DNA from: Angiostrongylus vasorum
Lineage: Eukaryota > Nematoda > Chromadorea > Rhabditida > Metastrongylidae
DNA: 64,000 nucleotides
Direction: 5' to 3'
Assembly: GCA_018806985.1 (NCBI GenBank)
Contig: JADANN010000380.1
Span: forward strand, 2,420,501 to 2,484,500
Shown: positions 34,300 to 45,696 of the stretch, piece after piece
Layout: every line of letters begins with the position of its first letter
Numbering within the stretch: position 1 is the stretch's first letter
Notes under the pieces: generated by a model
Databases searched by the model: none
Told to the model about the DNA's origin: nothing
Seen by the model: the letters and a program-made list of their open reading frames with translations, nothing else
Program-made: the position numbers and the translations under genes

Positions 34300-36720
34300 G
34301 CATTTTTCCTATTTATGTCTGGAAGTGTCACGCCTGACATTGTGATAAGAAGACAGGAATAAAGATATGGGTTACCTTTTCTTCACTTTTTTCCAAGATT
34401 ATCACCGTATTGCACTGTTATTTAATCATTTTTTGTTTATACGACTGATAAATAATAGATAGAAAAGTTCTTCTTGTACAAACCTCATAGGAAAGCGCCA
34501 AGCGTTTCACTTCATCAAGCATCGCAGAGACTGTTGTGAACAATTTGACTAATGCAATGGTTCGTAGTAGTTTAACGATCTGTTAAGTCAACATTTTATC
34601 CATCCTCTAAATTCAGAACCAGTTCACTGATATCTCAGCGATGGGAGGCTTGTTGAGCTTGTGGGATCAAACGAAGTGCTAGGCCCAGCATTTATTGTAG
34701 GGCATTTCTAATCGGTAGGTTACGCTCGGTAGCGTTTGCTGAACCCTTGTTTTTTAAAACTGGACGACATTTTGCTATATATGGGAGTCGTCTCTACAAC
34801 AAATCATGCGGGTAATGCGCATCTGAATATATGTGGAAGAGGTAACTCACTTGACGCACCTGGACCCTTGCATAGAACTTTAGAATAGCAGAATTCTTAT
34901 GAAATAGGTTCAATTATTCGGTTAAAAGGTATCAGCGAAAAAGAGTGAGTTTGGTAAATTCTTCAAAAAATTTCCTAATGAAAAACAAGCAGAGATCAAA
35001 TTGGTCTCAATGCACCGAAATTGGTGGATTGATGTGATTTTATCCTTTACGAACAACATTTACATTACTACATTTGAATCCAGAACCATCGAAGTTTGTC
35101 GAAAATACCACTTGCCTCAAGTCTTAACCTTTGTCGACTATGAAAAAAACGTTTGGCAGTGTCGAAACGAATGCAATCTTACCAGCGCTCATCGACCAAG
35201 GAGTGGACCCGTCCTACACAAGAGCTCCATCTGACTGTTACCGGAACTACACCACGAAAATACGGCTTTTCCATCGATCTCTTCTCATACCTATGGGAAA
35301 AGGGTTCGACATGTAGACACAATATCGCCAAAGCTGTTTAGTGCCGCACTGTAGTGGAAAATGAAGTCACTCGATTGAGATGAGAAAGCCATACGTAACG
35401 ACAGAATATTCCTATCAAAACTTGGTTTCGTCGATGACGTCGTCATCTTCTCAAGAAGTATGAGCGAAGCAAAGACCATGATCAACGAGCTCAACGAACC
35501 GGGATAATGGTCGGACTACAGACAAACCAAAAAAAGACCCTGTTTATGAAAAAACCCACGGTGCGAAGGCGAAAAAAATTGAATTGGATGGCTCTCTCAT
35601 TGTAGAGACCACCTCGTACGTATACCTTGGGCGGTCAACGAACATGGCAAACAACACGAAGGAGGAACAGACAGAAGAAGGACAGCAGCTTGGGCCGCTT
35701 TTGGGCCTCTGAAAGATGCCATCGACCAACTGAAGGACCCGAAAATCCGCGCTCATCTTTTCGATTCTACGGTCCTCCCAGTGCTCTGTTATGCTACAGA
35801 GACGTGGGTTGATACTTCAACCACGTCAAGAATGCTCCGCACTACTCACAGAGCGCTTGAGCTATGTCCTCTGAAATATAACCGGCCCTCTCAATATCTA
35901 GCCGGAATGCGAAGTTCGGAGCTACGAAATTTGTCACATCTTCGAGATCCAGGAGAATACACATCGTTAGCAAACACATATAGGTCGGCCACATAATGAG
36001 AAGAACAGACGATAGATAATGCAAGCGTCCCTAGGATGACCACCTACACGTTTGGAGGACGTGTTCGTAAACAAAGTTAATCAGCTGTACCCACAGCTGC
36101 AGTTGTTTACAGATCACGGTATGAGACTAGCAGGCGTTGCAATGCTCGAACAAAACTACCACACCATGGACGATGATTGCGAGGGAAAGAAAGGAATGGC
36201 AAATGTGCTGCGGTCAGCACAACTCATAAGGACGGACCATTCAACTATCCAAGTATCCAAGTACATTTGAAACTCTACGTAATTGTGTCTTCTGAAGAAG
36301 TGAAAGTTCATCCAGTAAGAGTGTCATCCAGTGGGAGTGGTCTTCTTTCATGACATGCCCATCCTCGAATGAAGGGTAACAATTTCGCGTATTCACCCAC
36401 CTAATGGAAATCAGGGAATTAATTGCATGTGTGATTGCACAAACTTGCTCACTGTTCTCTATTTCCTAGCGTTCTCTTTGAAGATTTTCTATGTTTATGG
36501 CAAAAAGAGGTAACTCGGCATTATTAGTTAAAAAAGAACGAGTTACAACCTGACAGATGTATAAGGGATGCTCCCTATAGAGAATTTTTGAAGCTACCCA
36601 TTTATTTGTTTGTTTTAGGAAGCATTCCATGCCCACAAAATGTGTCATTTTCCTAAGTGTATAACAAGAGTGGAAATTTGTTCACTGTACTTTCTTAACC
36701 GCCCAATCCCAGTATATTTA
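34300..36720 (+). repeat. Duplicated block D, copy 2, with RTE insertion
   Basis: Collinear with 13,748-15,035. The left part 34,300-35,078 and right part 36,263-36,720 are the two sides of the block. Between them is an RTE copy absent from the paralogue. SINE family 2 bounds the left and SINE family 1 the right. Confidence 0.75.
35070..36271 (+). pseudogene. RTE copy with 9-bp target duplication
   Basis: The insertion (35,079-36,262) is flanked by ACATTTGAA at 35,070-35,078 and 36,263-36,271. It is 5' truncated, starting within the RT. Blocks in order: 'EVCRKYHLPQVLTFVDYEK' near 35,090, 'GVDPSYTR' near 35,205, 'IPMGKGF' near 35,290, a palm block reading FVDD instead of FADD near 35,430, 'STTSRMLRTTHRALE' near 35,820, 'GMRSSELRNLSHLRDPGEYTS' region near 35,905, and the 3' end with the CCAAGTATCCAAGTA tail at 36,249. 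Several stops and frameshifts. Confidence 0.9.
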
Positions 36721-36721
36721 G

Positions 36722-37015
36722 GCAAGGCGCGTATGGCTCAGTGGTCGGAGGTGCCCTGCAACACACACATAAAATCGATCCGTGCACTCATGGCCCACTA
36801 AGCCTTCCATCCCTCCGGGGGTCTGAAAAATTGGTGCCAGACTTGTCTGGGAGGATTGCAGCACTAGCTCGATACATCGGTAGGCCTCCGCGAGTCATCG
36901 TAAAGGCCCAGATATGCATTCAATCACTTCCAAACGATGCCTAATGAAGTCGAATGCATGACGCATCCCTCAGGTTTTGATTATCGCCGAAAGCTTTATC
37001 GTTTTATCGTATTTT
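36722..37015 (+). repeat. SINE family 1
   Basis: Head: GCGTATGGCTCAGTGGTCGG near 36,729 (A box) and a degenerate B box AAATCGATCC near 36,772. Body: GGTGCCAGACTTGTCTGGGA near 36,832. Tail: TTTATCGTTTTATCG near 36,998. I found no clear target duplication. Confidence 0.85.
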
Positions 37016-37089
37016 CGGAATGAAGTGATCATTGTCGTTTCCAGTTCAATTCTCGGTTGTCTCGAATTTGATGGCGTAGAGTGTCGTTG

Positions 37090-38990
37090 AGGTTTTGGAA
37101 ATTGTTCTATGTCGACTTATCCGATTTGACTCCGTGGGAAATCCTTCGGAGCAGTGAAGTATTTGTGAAGGCAATAGTTTTGGAGGGCACTGCACAGAAA
37201 TGACCAAACAGCATCAGTCGGCTCGTTCGATCCCTTAAATATAACGAAATATGACGTACTCAACGAGCACCCTCACATCATCATTGCCATCTACTCCGAC
37301 AATGTTCGCTTCGACATCGTTGTGTTGACCAATACAATATTGAATCTACGATGGAGCTGCATGAGTGTCCGAAGGCGAAATGATTATTGAAAAAAAACTT
37401 GCCTCGAGTAGTTCAGTCCTTTTGCCCCGCATTTTCACTTGTAAATCGTTACGCCCTAACAAAGAAGATTTCCATTTTCGACTTTACAATATCATCAGTT
37501 CGAAATTCTTTGCCAAGTAAACCTTGGTGTATGACGGAATCTGTTAACTTAGGATCATTGTATCACCCTCTAGCTAGTCCACACCCTCCAAGATAATGAA
37601 TGCCTTGGTATTTAGGGGGAGCAGTTGCTCGTTCGGATCTCTCACCACTGTATACAAGTTACCGTAGGGCTTTCCAATTTCACACACAACACTGTGTATG
37701 TTCATCCGATTGCAGTTTATGCAAACCTTTTTATTCCGTAACTCCATATTCTTGATAAATACTGGTATCCAACTCTAAGAGATGTCTGAGGGCGAGAGCT
37801 TGAATAGTTTCCCCACCCAATTGAATTGACTCTAGAAAATCCAAAGACTTAATATCTGAAATCGATAACAATGAAAGATAGACAGGCATAATATGGGCAG
37901 CACTAATTTCCTTAAGATTTGGTATTAGTCCATCACCATGCGTCACTGCGGCACCGTTCACTAGAGTTTTTGAGAGACCTGCGAAAAAGATATCAAAGCC
38001 GTAGTTTAGCACGTGACAAATGTGCTGTTGTTCACGAATTAGAAGCAATCGCATATAGGCCGCAGCCAGATTACTCTATAAACGCTGTTCGTACTGTTTT
38101 CGGTCCACCCGTAGTACCAGAGGTAGAGGTGATGTATGCCAAATCGGTCAGATGTTTCATATTCCCCCCATTTTGATATCGACGACCGGAAGTTCCTCGG
38201 ATTTATCCACGGGAAGACTTGGTATCCCGCAGTGTTTTCCAGTTCTTCAGAATCATTTTCGATTAATATAGGGCTTTCAAACATCTTTAACATTCCCATT
38301 CTTCGTTCCGGTGACCAATCTAAACTTATAGGAACTGCCAATTTCATATAGCGAAAGCTGTCAAGAGAAGTTCTGGACTTCTTTTCACAAATATAGCAGC
38401 ACCTCCCAACGATTTACCGCCTCATCTGGCTGGGAGGTGTTCCTGGGTGCCGGACTGCGGTGTACAGCGGAGGGATTCGTCCTTCCGGCACGGTCTCCCC
38501 AAGCTGAGAAGCAGCCCGGCGTTTCCACCTAGCTAAGAGTAAACCAATTACCAGGATCCACCATCGTCTTGGCATCAAAGTCGCGTAGTGGTAAATCTCC
38601 CTCTGATCCACAAGGGCTGCGACTGCCTGTCGTGGTGACGACCTGGGGCAGACTTTGGCCAGGCTGTCCTCGGGATTCCAGAGAACCACAATGGCTTAAC
38701 CAGCAAATCTCCGAAAAAAATGGTGATTATGCTGGGGCCCGCACAACTAGCGATGACGAGCCGTTCAAGTATCAAGTATCAAGTAATATAGCAGCACATC
38801 TGTCTCTTGATGGCTGTTCACCACACTCCGGCCCAGCTTTGTTAATTTCGCCATCGCTTCTGGTTCCTTTGTCGTGGATGAATAGTCTGCTACACCAGTT
38901 GAGTACATTAGTAACCAGAAAAGAAATGTCTATTAACCGTCATCTTCCACGTTTACGTAAGGGAACGGTGGCAATGTGGGTCGTTGTATA
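37090..38990 (-). pseudogene. Adenylation (AMP-binding) domain relic, NRPS/AASDH type
   Basis: The only host-type gene recognised. Minus-strand reading gives the ordered core motifs of an adenylate-forming domain. An A1/A2-like 'IFVKRSPELLLTA' lies at 38,350-38,400, followed by 'VPISLDWSPERRMGML'. The phosphate loop TSGTTGGPK (A3) is at about 38,097-38,124. 'LESIQLGGE' (A4/A5 region) is near 37,820. YGVTE (A5) is at 37,734-37,748. 'IGKPYGN' is near 37,665 and 'RTDDIVK' (A7) near 37,500. GRNDLQVKMRGKR (A8) is at about 37,418-37,457, and an 'SHGVKSDKST' A10-like end is near 37,125. At least three frameshifts (near 38,143, 38,072, 37,460) and stops break it, and element N splits it at 38,390-38,797. 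Such domains activate an amino or fatty acid as the acyl-adenylate. 'GEIFF-GR.D.QVK..GKR' and the HGK.D ending lean toward AASDH, but NRPS is possible. If the breaks were assembly errors, these could be exons of a live gene. Confidence 0.75.
38390..38797 (+). mobile_element. Non-autonomous element N with 13-bp target duplication
   Basis: Element 38,403-38,784 lies between perfect AATATAGCAGCAC copies (38,390-38,402 and 38,785-38,797). It starts CTCCCAACGATTTACC and ends in a CAAGTATCAAGTATCAAGT tail. The final block GCTGGGGCCCGCACAACTAG resembles the RTE 3' end. It interrupts the adenylation-domain relic, so it is younger than that gene copy. Confidence 0.9.
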
Positions 38991-39635
38991 GACGAGTCCC
39001 ATATTCAGTAGCAGTGTTCTCTGACTTCAAAAATGAGGCTTCAATAGAAACTAACAAATGTGGCACCAGTGATTAGAGGTGTCCTGCCGTACACACTGGA
39101 TAAGTCGCTGGTTCGAGCCGATGGGCTCAGCAAGCACCCCACCTTTTTGGGATCGTAGATTGAAACCAAACTTATAGGAAAGGTAAAAGCACTAGATTGT
39201 TATATCCCTAAGATATTCTAAACCCGTATGTTATTCAGACTTTTTTTCAATAGTCGGTGCAATTCGTGTTGAAGTCAAGTGCCTGCCACTTTGATATCGA
39301 GCAGATAAGGGGCCTTTAATTTATTGATTGCCCATCGTGAAAACACAAGGAAATATAATAAGACGGTCAGATGGAAAAAGGTAGGGGCAACCATTTAAAA
39401 AAACATGTTTATTTTTTTCTTATCGCATTGTCAAATGTAAGACTTCTAGACCAAACAGGGAAGTGAGGTGACAACAGGATTTATCACATTATTTGGCGCA
39501 ATATCGCTGTTGCTTTTCTGAAGCCACTCTCACGGGGGATCATTTGAAACTTAAGAAAACCAGAAATACTACGTGCTTCTATGAGGATTCAGCATCCGTT
39601 AATATCCAGTGGTCTCCGCTGTTGTTGTTACGAAG
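38991..39635. other. No gene; weak tRNA-like B box
   Basis: GGTTCGAGCC at 39,113-39,122 with a preceding GTCGCT resembles a B box of a decayed SINE, but no A box or repeat partner is clear. Confidence 0.3.
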
Positions 39636-39639
39636 TGCC

Positions 39640-40720
39640 GTATGAATTATACAATATACTTGTTCAATAAGTGCCTTCATGACTCGCCTTCAAGGATATT
39701 TCGGAACCCGGCGTATTTTACATCCGTTCCATTGCTTTGTAATCGTCGTCCATGGTGGAGTTTTGCTTCGAACATGGTGGCGGCTCGAGACCCATATCAT
39801 GATCTATCGGCAGCTGCCAGTACAGATGCATTTCAGACATGAACACTTTCTCTCCATTGTGTAAATGGTCATCTCATGCGGATCTCATATCCACCTGAAG
39901 TCCACTCCACAGTTCTTCTCATCCGTTTTCCTTTCTCCTTCTAATTATCCGACCGCCTCACTCTACCTGTGTATGTTATTCTTGGTGTCAAAGATGAGTT
40001 TAATTACGAAGATGAGAACATGAAGACTTCTAATTCGAGATAGGTGTGCTGTGTTACGGGTAAATTTCAGAAGACATCGTTCAACCGTTGTGTGTTTAGT
40101 GCGTAGATTTCTTGACGTGGTCGAAGTATCAGCCCACATTTCTGTTGTATAGCAGAGCAGTGGGAGGATTGTTGAATCGAAAAAGGTGAGAGGTGTTCCA
40201 AGTGGGTCGCTGACTTTCATGAAAAAAGCCGAAAGACACCCATGCTGCTCTCCTTCTTCTAACTCATTTCTCTTGCGCATTGTTCTCAACTGTCGTTGAA
40301 CGCCCAGTGCACATGTTCAAGGTCTCTCTGTAAGCGAAGAAGCAGCCAGTTCAATATGTTCGCCTTCGCATCGTGAGCCTTTCATGAAATAGACATTGCC
40401 CATAGTTACTTGTCCGATATTTTTTTCCGTTTGATTGAACCCACTGATCAGGGTCGCTTCTTCGTTCGCTTTCTCTTATTGTTTATCAGCTTTTATATTA
40501 ATACGTGGACTTTTGTCGTCTCAGTGGAGTGGCTTCATTATCTACTGCAATGCGGATTAAACAGCTCTGACGATGTAGAGCAGTAGTTGCGAGGATCCAT
40601 TCAACGATCATTCCAGCGTAGAACTACCGTACCCGACATCTTCCACTGGTCTGAGATTTCTTCTTTCCGAAGATAAGATGTTGTGAGGATTGCGAGAAGT
40701 TACAAATTGCGCTTTTGTAC
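39640..40720 (-). pseudogene. RTE 3' half, decayed
   Basis: Minus strand, right to left: '..LVEYGT..'-like RT start near 40,640, 'TLISGFNQTEKN' region near 40,440 ('INRKKTQ'), 'KAHDAKANILNWLLLR' near 40,360, the frame 39,963-40,289 holding 'PLLCYTTEMWADTSTTSRNLRT.H' (the RT C-terminus), then 3' untranslated sequence with the CATGTTCGAAGCAAAAC block near 39,765. The palm is largely lost. Confidence 0.75.
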
Positions 40721-41440
40721 TCACTTCTCGCAAGGCATACCATAATCTCACGCAATCAACAACAATTCTTTGTTAACAACCTGAAGAATTGTACTTTGTT
40801 TTTTTTTAACTACAAATGTTATAGAGGATTTTTGGACAATGTTTGCGCTTTATTTACTGTCGTCTCTTTTTTTTTCATGGCAGTGAATTATGTGAGATAA
40901 AATCACGGAAATCCTGAGGTGTGTGCAAAACTTGGATTTCAAGCGGGTTTCGAACCCACGATTAAATATTTACACACATGAATAGTTAAACTTTTTGGGG
41001 TACTCTTCCGAAGAGCGCAACCTCATCGTGAAGACTCTAACACAACGCTAAACCTCCACCACACTTTCTTACATATTCGGCAGCAAATCAGATATCTTCG
41101 TCTGCTGTAGGTATCGACGATCACCACTACTGGATTCCGCCGAAATAATGTAGTGTCACCCAGCTTTCTGCTAGCACGTATTCTTTAATTATAACTTTTC
41201 TGCAGTGAGCACAACAAATTTTCGCACTTCGATCGGCGATGTCCATCATGTAGCTTTTCTTCAGTCGCCTTGTGAACCGGTAAATCTTCAACATACTTAT
41301 CGTCTGTCTAGTTTTTTATTTGTTTCTAAGATAGTAGCGGAAATAGCCAGCTTTTGTAATAACGATAACGAGAATGCTTATAGCAACCCAGAACTAGCAT
41401 TGAACTAGCACTCTGAGACAGAGAGGGACAAGTGTTACTG
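40721..41440. other. No gene; tRNA-arm-like sequence
   Basis: At 40,945-40,965 the minus strand carries GTGGGTTCGAAACCCGC, a perfect T-arm-like hairpin with a B box. No cloverleaf with an anticodon arm fits the flanking sequence, so I treat it as a SINE scrap or chance. Near 40,835-40,920 there is weak resemblance to the foldback family terminus. Confidence 0.35.
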
Positions 41441-42960
41441 CTTTGAGAGGCGTAGCACTTCCGGAAAGTGTGCGGTCATTGTTAGAGTTGCGTACAAGCT
41501 TTTCGCCTTCTCAACCCATTTCTAAAACAATCTTACTCAAGATCACGTGCAGTCTACATGAACTTCAAGATCAGCTAGGCTATAAGCCTTGGTTAGAAGA
41601 GCAAGGTAATGGAAGACGAACAGGGCATTCGTTGCAATCCTTTTTCCCAGAGACTTTTTTAAGAAGTAGCAAACAAATGCCGAAATTGACCTTAACTTTC
41701 TCTACTTTTCAGACGATGTTCTTGAAATATTTAGCCAATATCGACACAGAAAATTAAGTTCCAACCCTATACACGTACAAAAATGTGGTATACACCAGGG
41801 TAGAGAGCCTACAAATTTCATAACCTTTCCGACTGTCAATCAATGATGAAGGTGGAGAATTTGTAGTTTTTCCTAGTTATTCCATCTCATTTGGATGTTA
41901 GAATAACAGAAAAACATTTCACGATGTTACCCCGTATCGAGTGTCCTCTTAAAAGGAATATAGAAACCAATACCGATGAATAAATAGAGAGTGGGTCAAC
42001 ACGGTAACGGCAGCGTGTTATGAGCCTTTAGTTATTTTTCAGTTGAAGACTGACCATCCAACTTGTTCTCTCTTGTACTTGCTTATTAAGACACATAAGC
42101 ATACTTCTACCGACGATCTTGCGTCCACCGATTCGTGTCAGTTTGTTCGCAACCGCCTCAGTGAACCCTTGTGCAGCTCAGAAAGTCGTGCAATCTATTC
42201 TAACAGGGGGAGACAGGGATTGCATTACAAGTTACAGCTGCGAATTTTACGGTCAACAAATCGATTTGATAAACAATTTATCTCCACCATGGGGAAAATG
42301 AGTGGCCTGTGGAAGTTTGAAACACATAGAGAAAGTCCTAAAGAGGAAAAACAATACTCCAATCCATGAACATATATTCTAATTGAGGCGACAACAAATA
42401 CGTTTTTGAAGGCGGCTCGTCACTCTGCCTCGGTGTGAAAACGGACCCAGCTGACTAATTTCAAGTCAAACGAAACACGCTACTACGCCGTACGGAGGGC
42501 AATGAGAAAACGGAGTGGATTTTGAAGTAAAAGCCACGATTCTGGCAGAGAAATCTAGAGCTCCAGCGAGCAGAACTCTCGAGGCACTTAGATAAATTTA
42601 AAAAATCCAGAAATAAACCGCAGTGAGGGCTGCATTGCGGTCACGCGTGACGTTGCGCCATCTCTCCACCTCATTGTTCATCGTAACATGGGAAGATTAC
42701 CCACCCATGTCAGCTTTGTGCAGTCGATCTCCGCAAGTAAAAAGAACAACTGAAAGACGGAAAACAAGCGCTGCGCAGTGAAGAAGCTGCTTTGTTTTTC
42801 TAATGCATTTGAAACTTCGTCTTCGTAGATTTTCCTCCGAGGTTACTGCGATGTTTTGCTGAGTAGATTGCAATAAACTTGGCCTTTCCAATCTAAGAAA
42901 AAGACAAAATCCGCCGAAACTTTCGGTAGATGTTAACAAATAGAATAATAGCGTTTTCAA
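41440..42960 (+). pseudogene. Penelope-like element without RT core
   Basis: 41,446-41,570 matches the PLE N-terminal region ('LPESVRSLLELRTSFSPSQP'). 'GGEFVVFPSYSI' is near 41,849, 'DHPTC..LYLLIKTHK' near 42,050, and the start of the RT fingers near 42,120-42,200. After about 42,390 the sequence jumps to the C-terminal end: 'RAPASRTLEAL' near 42,560 and 'NPEINRSEGCIAVTRDVAPS' near 42,605, the end of the GIY-YIG region. It finishes with the SAET motif near 42,897. The palm with its catalytic aspartates and most of the endonuclease are deleted. Stops are frequent. Confidence 0.8.
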
Positions 42961-43050
42961 GTATGCAACTCAAAGGAAATTGAGCACAAATCTCAGTGCG
43001 CAATGAATGACCGAGTGGAAATGCATGGAAATTAAAACTCCCCTTTCGCT

Positions 43051-43573
43051 GTGATAGGTAACGTCCACTTAGAAATTAAGCATTTCGTCTACCATTGGCT
43101 CGTCGAAGATCGTTTTCGATGCGTTGTTGTGATTGTTCTGTTTTGCCTAATTTGGGTAAATGGTATTGTCAGCTTGTGCACTAATAGCCATAGAATGGCT
43201 GAATTGTGTGTGATGTGGAATAAAACATGTGAATGAAAGATTTATTGCTCTGAACAGAAATTCCTCATGGGCAAATTACTTAGGGAGCAGGGCACATGCC
43301 GAGAAGCCGGCAGCCTTCAATCCCATTGGAACTTGGTGGCTTACAAAGTCTTCCAATGAGTCTTGTCAAGGGATAATAGCAACTGCAGAACGAAATCCAG
43401 AAAAAGACACCGCAGAAAGTCTGAAATATTTCAATCCAGTGAACAAAATTTTAGAACTAACACGCCGGAAAAAGTTTTCCCCGCCCCGATTCAAAGATGT
43501 ATTCGGAATATCCGATATTCATTTTAAACGAAGAACTGCTTGTGAATTAACCTACCGCAGATCCACTAAGTAG
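43051..43573 (+). CDS. Two unrecognised adjacent ORFs
   Basis: ORF 43,051-43,236 (61 aa) has a hydrophobic stretch of about 20 residues (CVVVIVLFCLIWVNGIVSL) that could span a membrane. ORF 43,229-43,573 (114 aa) overlaps its end in another frame, is hydrophilic and rich in Lys/Arg/Glu, and has no family motif I know. Neither recurs in the window. They could be exons of one gene or chance. Confidence 0.2.
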
Positions 43574-44155
43574 TAGGTGATGAATTAAAGGGATACATAA
43601 AAAAGTTGGAAATTCCAGATAGCATTATTTTGCACTTATTGCATTCCGCCTCAGAGTCTCCAAACGCCTGAACATCGTCACTGTGGAAAAAAAACGTAAC
43701 AAAATGAAGATGATTTCTGACCTCCTATCTACTTTTACTTTTTTCACTACTCACTAGATTAGTGGACGAGATAAACTAGTGGTAGCAGAAGTGCCATTTT
43801 CATTCGCAACACGTTAATAAACACTAGCCTAGCATGAGTATTTTAGCCTCAATAAACGTTTGAATGGATAGCCTATATTCTCCGCAGACCAGATAACCAC
43901 TAACTATATTGCAACCTCAGACTTTTCTATCGACTTTGTCCAAAGGTATGGTAATTTTCCTTATTAATGATAGAAACAAATTCCACTGTTTTCTCCTTTG
44001 CCAGTTGTTCCGCATAGACATGTCCGGCTTAGGGTCGCCTACAACGGGCACCTCCTTCCTATGAAAGAAATTGCAGGATACCTTATTCAACTTTTTACTG
44101 GAATGCTTCGTAGAACATCACTATGCAGCTCTACGTCAATAACAATATAAGCAAT
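43574..44155. other. No supportable feature
   Basis: AT-rich spacer. Confidence 0.4.
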
Positions 44156-44157
44156 GG

Positions 44158-44430
44158 TCCGCTCCCAACGGTTTACAGCCTCATCATGCCTGGGAGGTGT
44201 TCCTGGGTGCCGGGCTGCGATGTACAGCAGTGGATTCATCTACTTGGTAGGGTCTTCTAAGCTGGGAAGGCGTCCGGCTTTTTCGATCAAGAAGCTGCAT
44301 AATGGCAAATCTTCCGGTGATCCACATTTGCTAAAGCAGCAAAACTCCGAATAATGGAGATTGTGCTGGAGCCCGCACAACCGGCGAAGATGGATCGTCC
44401 AAGTATCCGAGCATCCAAGTAATGGACTTG
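44158..44430 (+). mobile_element. Non-autonomous element N, shortened copy
   Basis: Starts CTCCCAACGGTTTACAGCCT and ends CCAAGTATCCGAGCATCCAAGT. About 110 bp shorter inside than the copies at 38.4 and 51.6 kb. AATGG on either side (44,154 and 44,422) may be a short target duplication. Confidence 0.75.
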
Positions 44431-44564
44431 CAGAGAAAGCGTTGATACGCTGTGGGTAAGTGATTCAATCCAGAATCTCTATCTCATTTTAGGAACAGCT
44501 AGAAAGTTTTTGGCGTGAAACATTCCCTTCAAGAAGCGCTTTTCTCTGGAGTTCGTTATGCATT

Positions 44565-44765
44565 GCTAGAGGTGATTGAATTCATATCTGGTCTAGACCG
44601 GTAGTCTGACCATCAGCTGCCTGCCGATGTATCGATTCAGTACTGGCATCCTCCCAAACAAATCTAGCATCAATTTTTTGACTCCGGTCGGAAAGCAGCA
44701 GACTCCTGAGTTTGTTGGGCGGGATCAATCCTACGTATATATTTAAGGGCGTCCAGCGAGCGGTA
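44565..44765 (-). repeat. SINE family 1, degraded
   Basis: GAGGTGATTGAATTCATATC near 44,570 and CTGCCGATGTATCGATTCAG near 44,622 follow the order of other minus-strand family-1 copies. The tRNA-like head is barely recognisable near 44,730-44,765. Confidence 0.6.
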
Positions 44766-44968
44766 CCTAACGATCAGCTCTCACGTTGATCAACGAAATG
44801 AGCTCTTTGGGACAGAAATTGTCATGAAAGGCTTTTTTTGCTAAAATAATACGAATTTGCCAATATTCATTGAAAAAACATAACGATTGGCACTTTTCAT
44901 TCTAAATTAGTCACGCAATGAAACTGCATTAAAGTGCGAAATCATTGACCCACCAGTGCTGAGCAATG
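44766..44968. other. No supportable feature
   Basis: AT-rich spacer. Confidence 0.4.
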
Positions 44969-45696
44969 GCTATCAATGTTTTTGACTTATTATTTACTGC
45001 CTACTCTTTTTAGCGGCAGAAATATGTATTGCGAAATATAACTTTAATGATGCTGAGATATTTGCAAAACTCCGGACCGCAGGTGTCTACGGTGGGGGTA
45101 CGAACGCGCTATTGTCCTTTCCCGGGGAGTAGCGCGCTCACCACCACACCATGCGGGTCCCTTCGTTTCGCCTGTCTCAGCTAGTTCTATTGATCTTTTT
45201 GCCATCAGCAATCACCTGTCAGCGGGATTGATCTGGGGGGGGCCCAAATCGGCAACGAACCCAGTTAAACTGAGGCTGCAGTTTTAATTTTCTTTTTTAT
45301 ATTTCGCAATACATACCCTGCCGCTAAAAAGAGTAGGCAGTAAATAATAAGTCAAAATTGTGATTATAACTGCAGCCTCGGCTTAACTGGGTTCGTTGCC
45401 GATTTGGGCCCCCCAGATCAATCCCGCTGACAGGTGATTGCTGATGGCAAAAAGATCAATAGAACTAGCTGACAGGCGAAACGAAGGACCCGCATGGTGT
45501 GGTGGTGAGCGCGCTACTCCCCGGAAAGGACAATAGCGCGTTCGTTCCCCCACCGTAGACACCTGCGGTCCGGAGTCTTTGCAAATATCTCAACTTCGTT
45601 GAAGTTATATTTCGCAATATACCCTGCCATCAAAAAAAGAGTAGGCAGTAGGCAAAAAGGTTAAAATTATTTCAGCATCATTAAAGCTATCAATGT
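44969..45696. mobile_element. Large foldback element with 11-bp target duplication
   Basis: Element 44,980-45,685 is flanked by GCTATCAATGT (44,969-44,979 and 45,686-45,696). Two arms of ~295 bp (about 44,990-45,283 and 45,370-45,655) are inverted and nearly identical. The ~90-bp centre holds a further inverted copy of the outer terminus (the TATTTCGCAATACATA block near 45,299). The arms carry the same sequence as the other family members. A transcript would fold into a very long hairpin. Confidence 0.9.

Noticed and set aside
40945..40965. tRNA gene on the minus strand
   Set aside because: Only a T-arm-like hairpin with a B box; no anticodon arm, acceptor stem or correctly placed A box.
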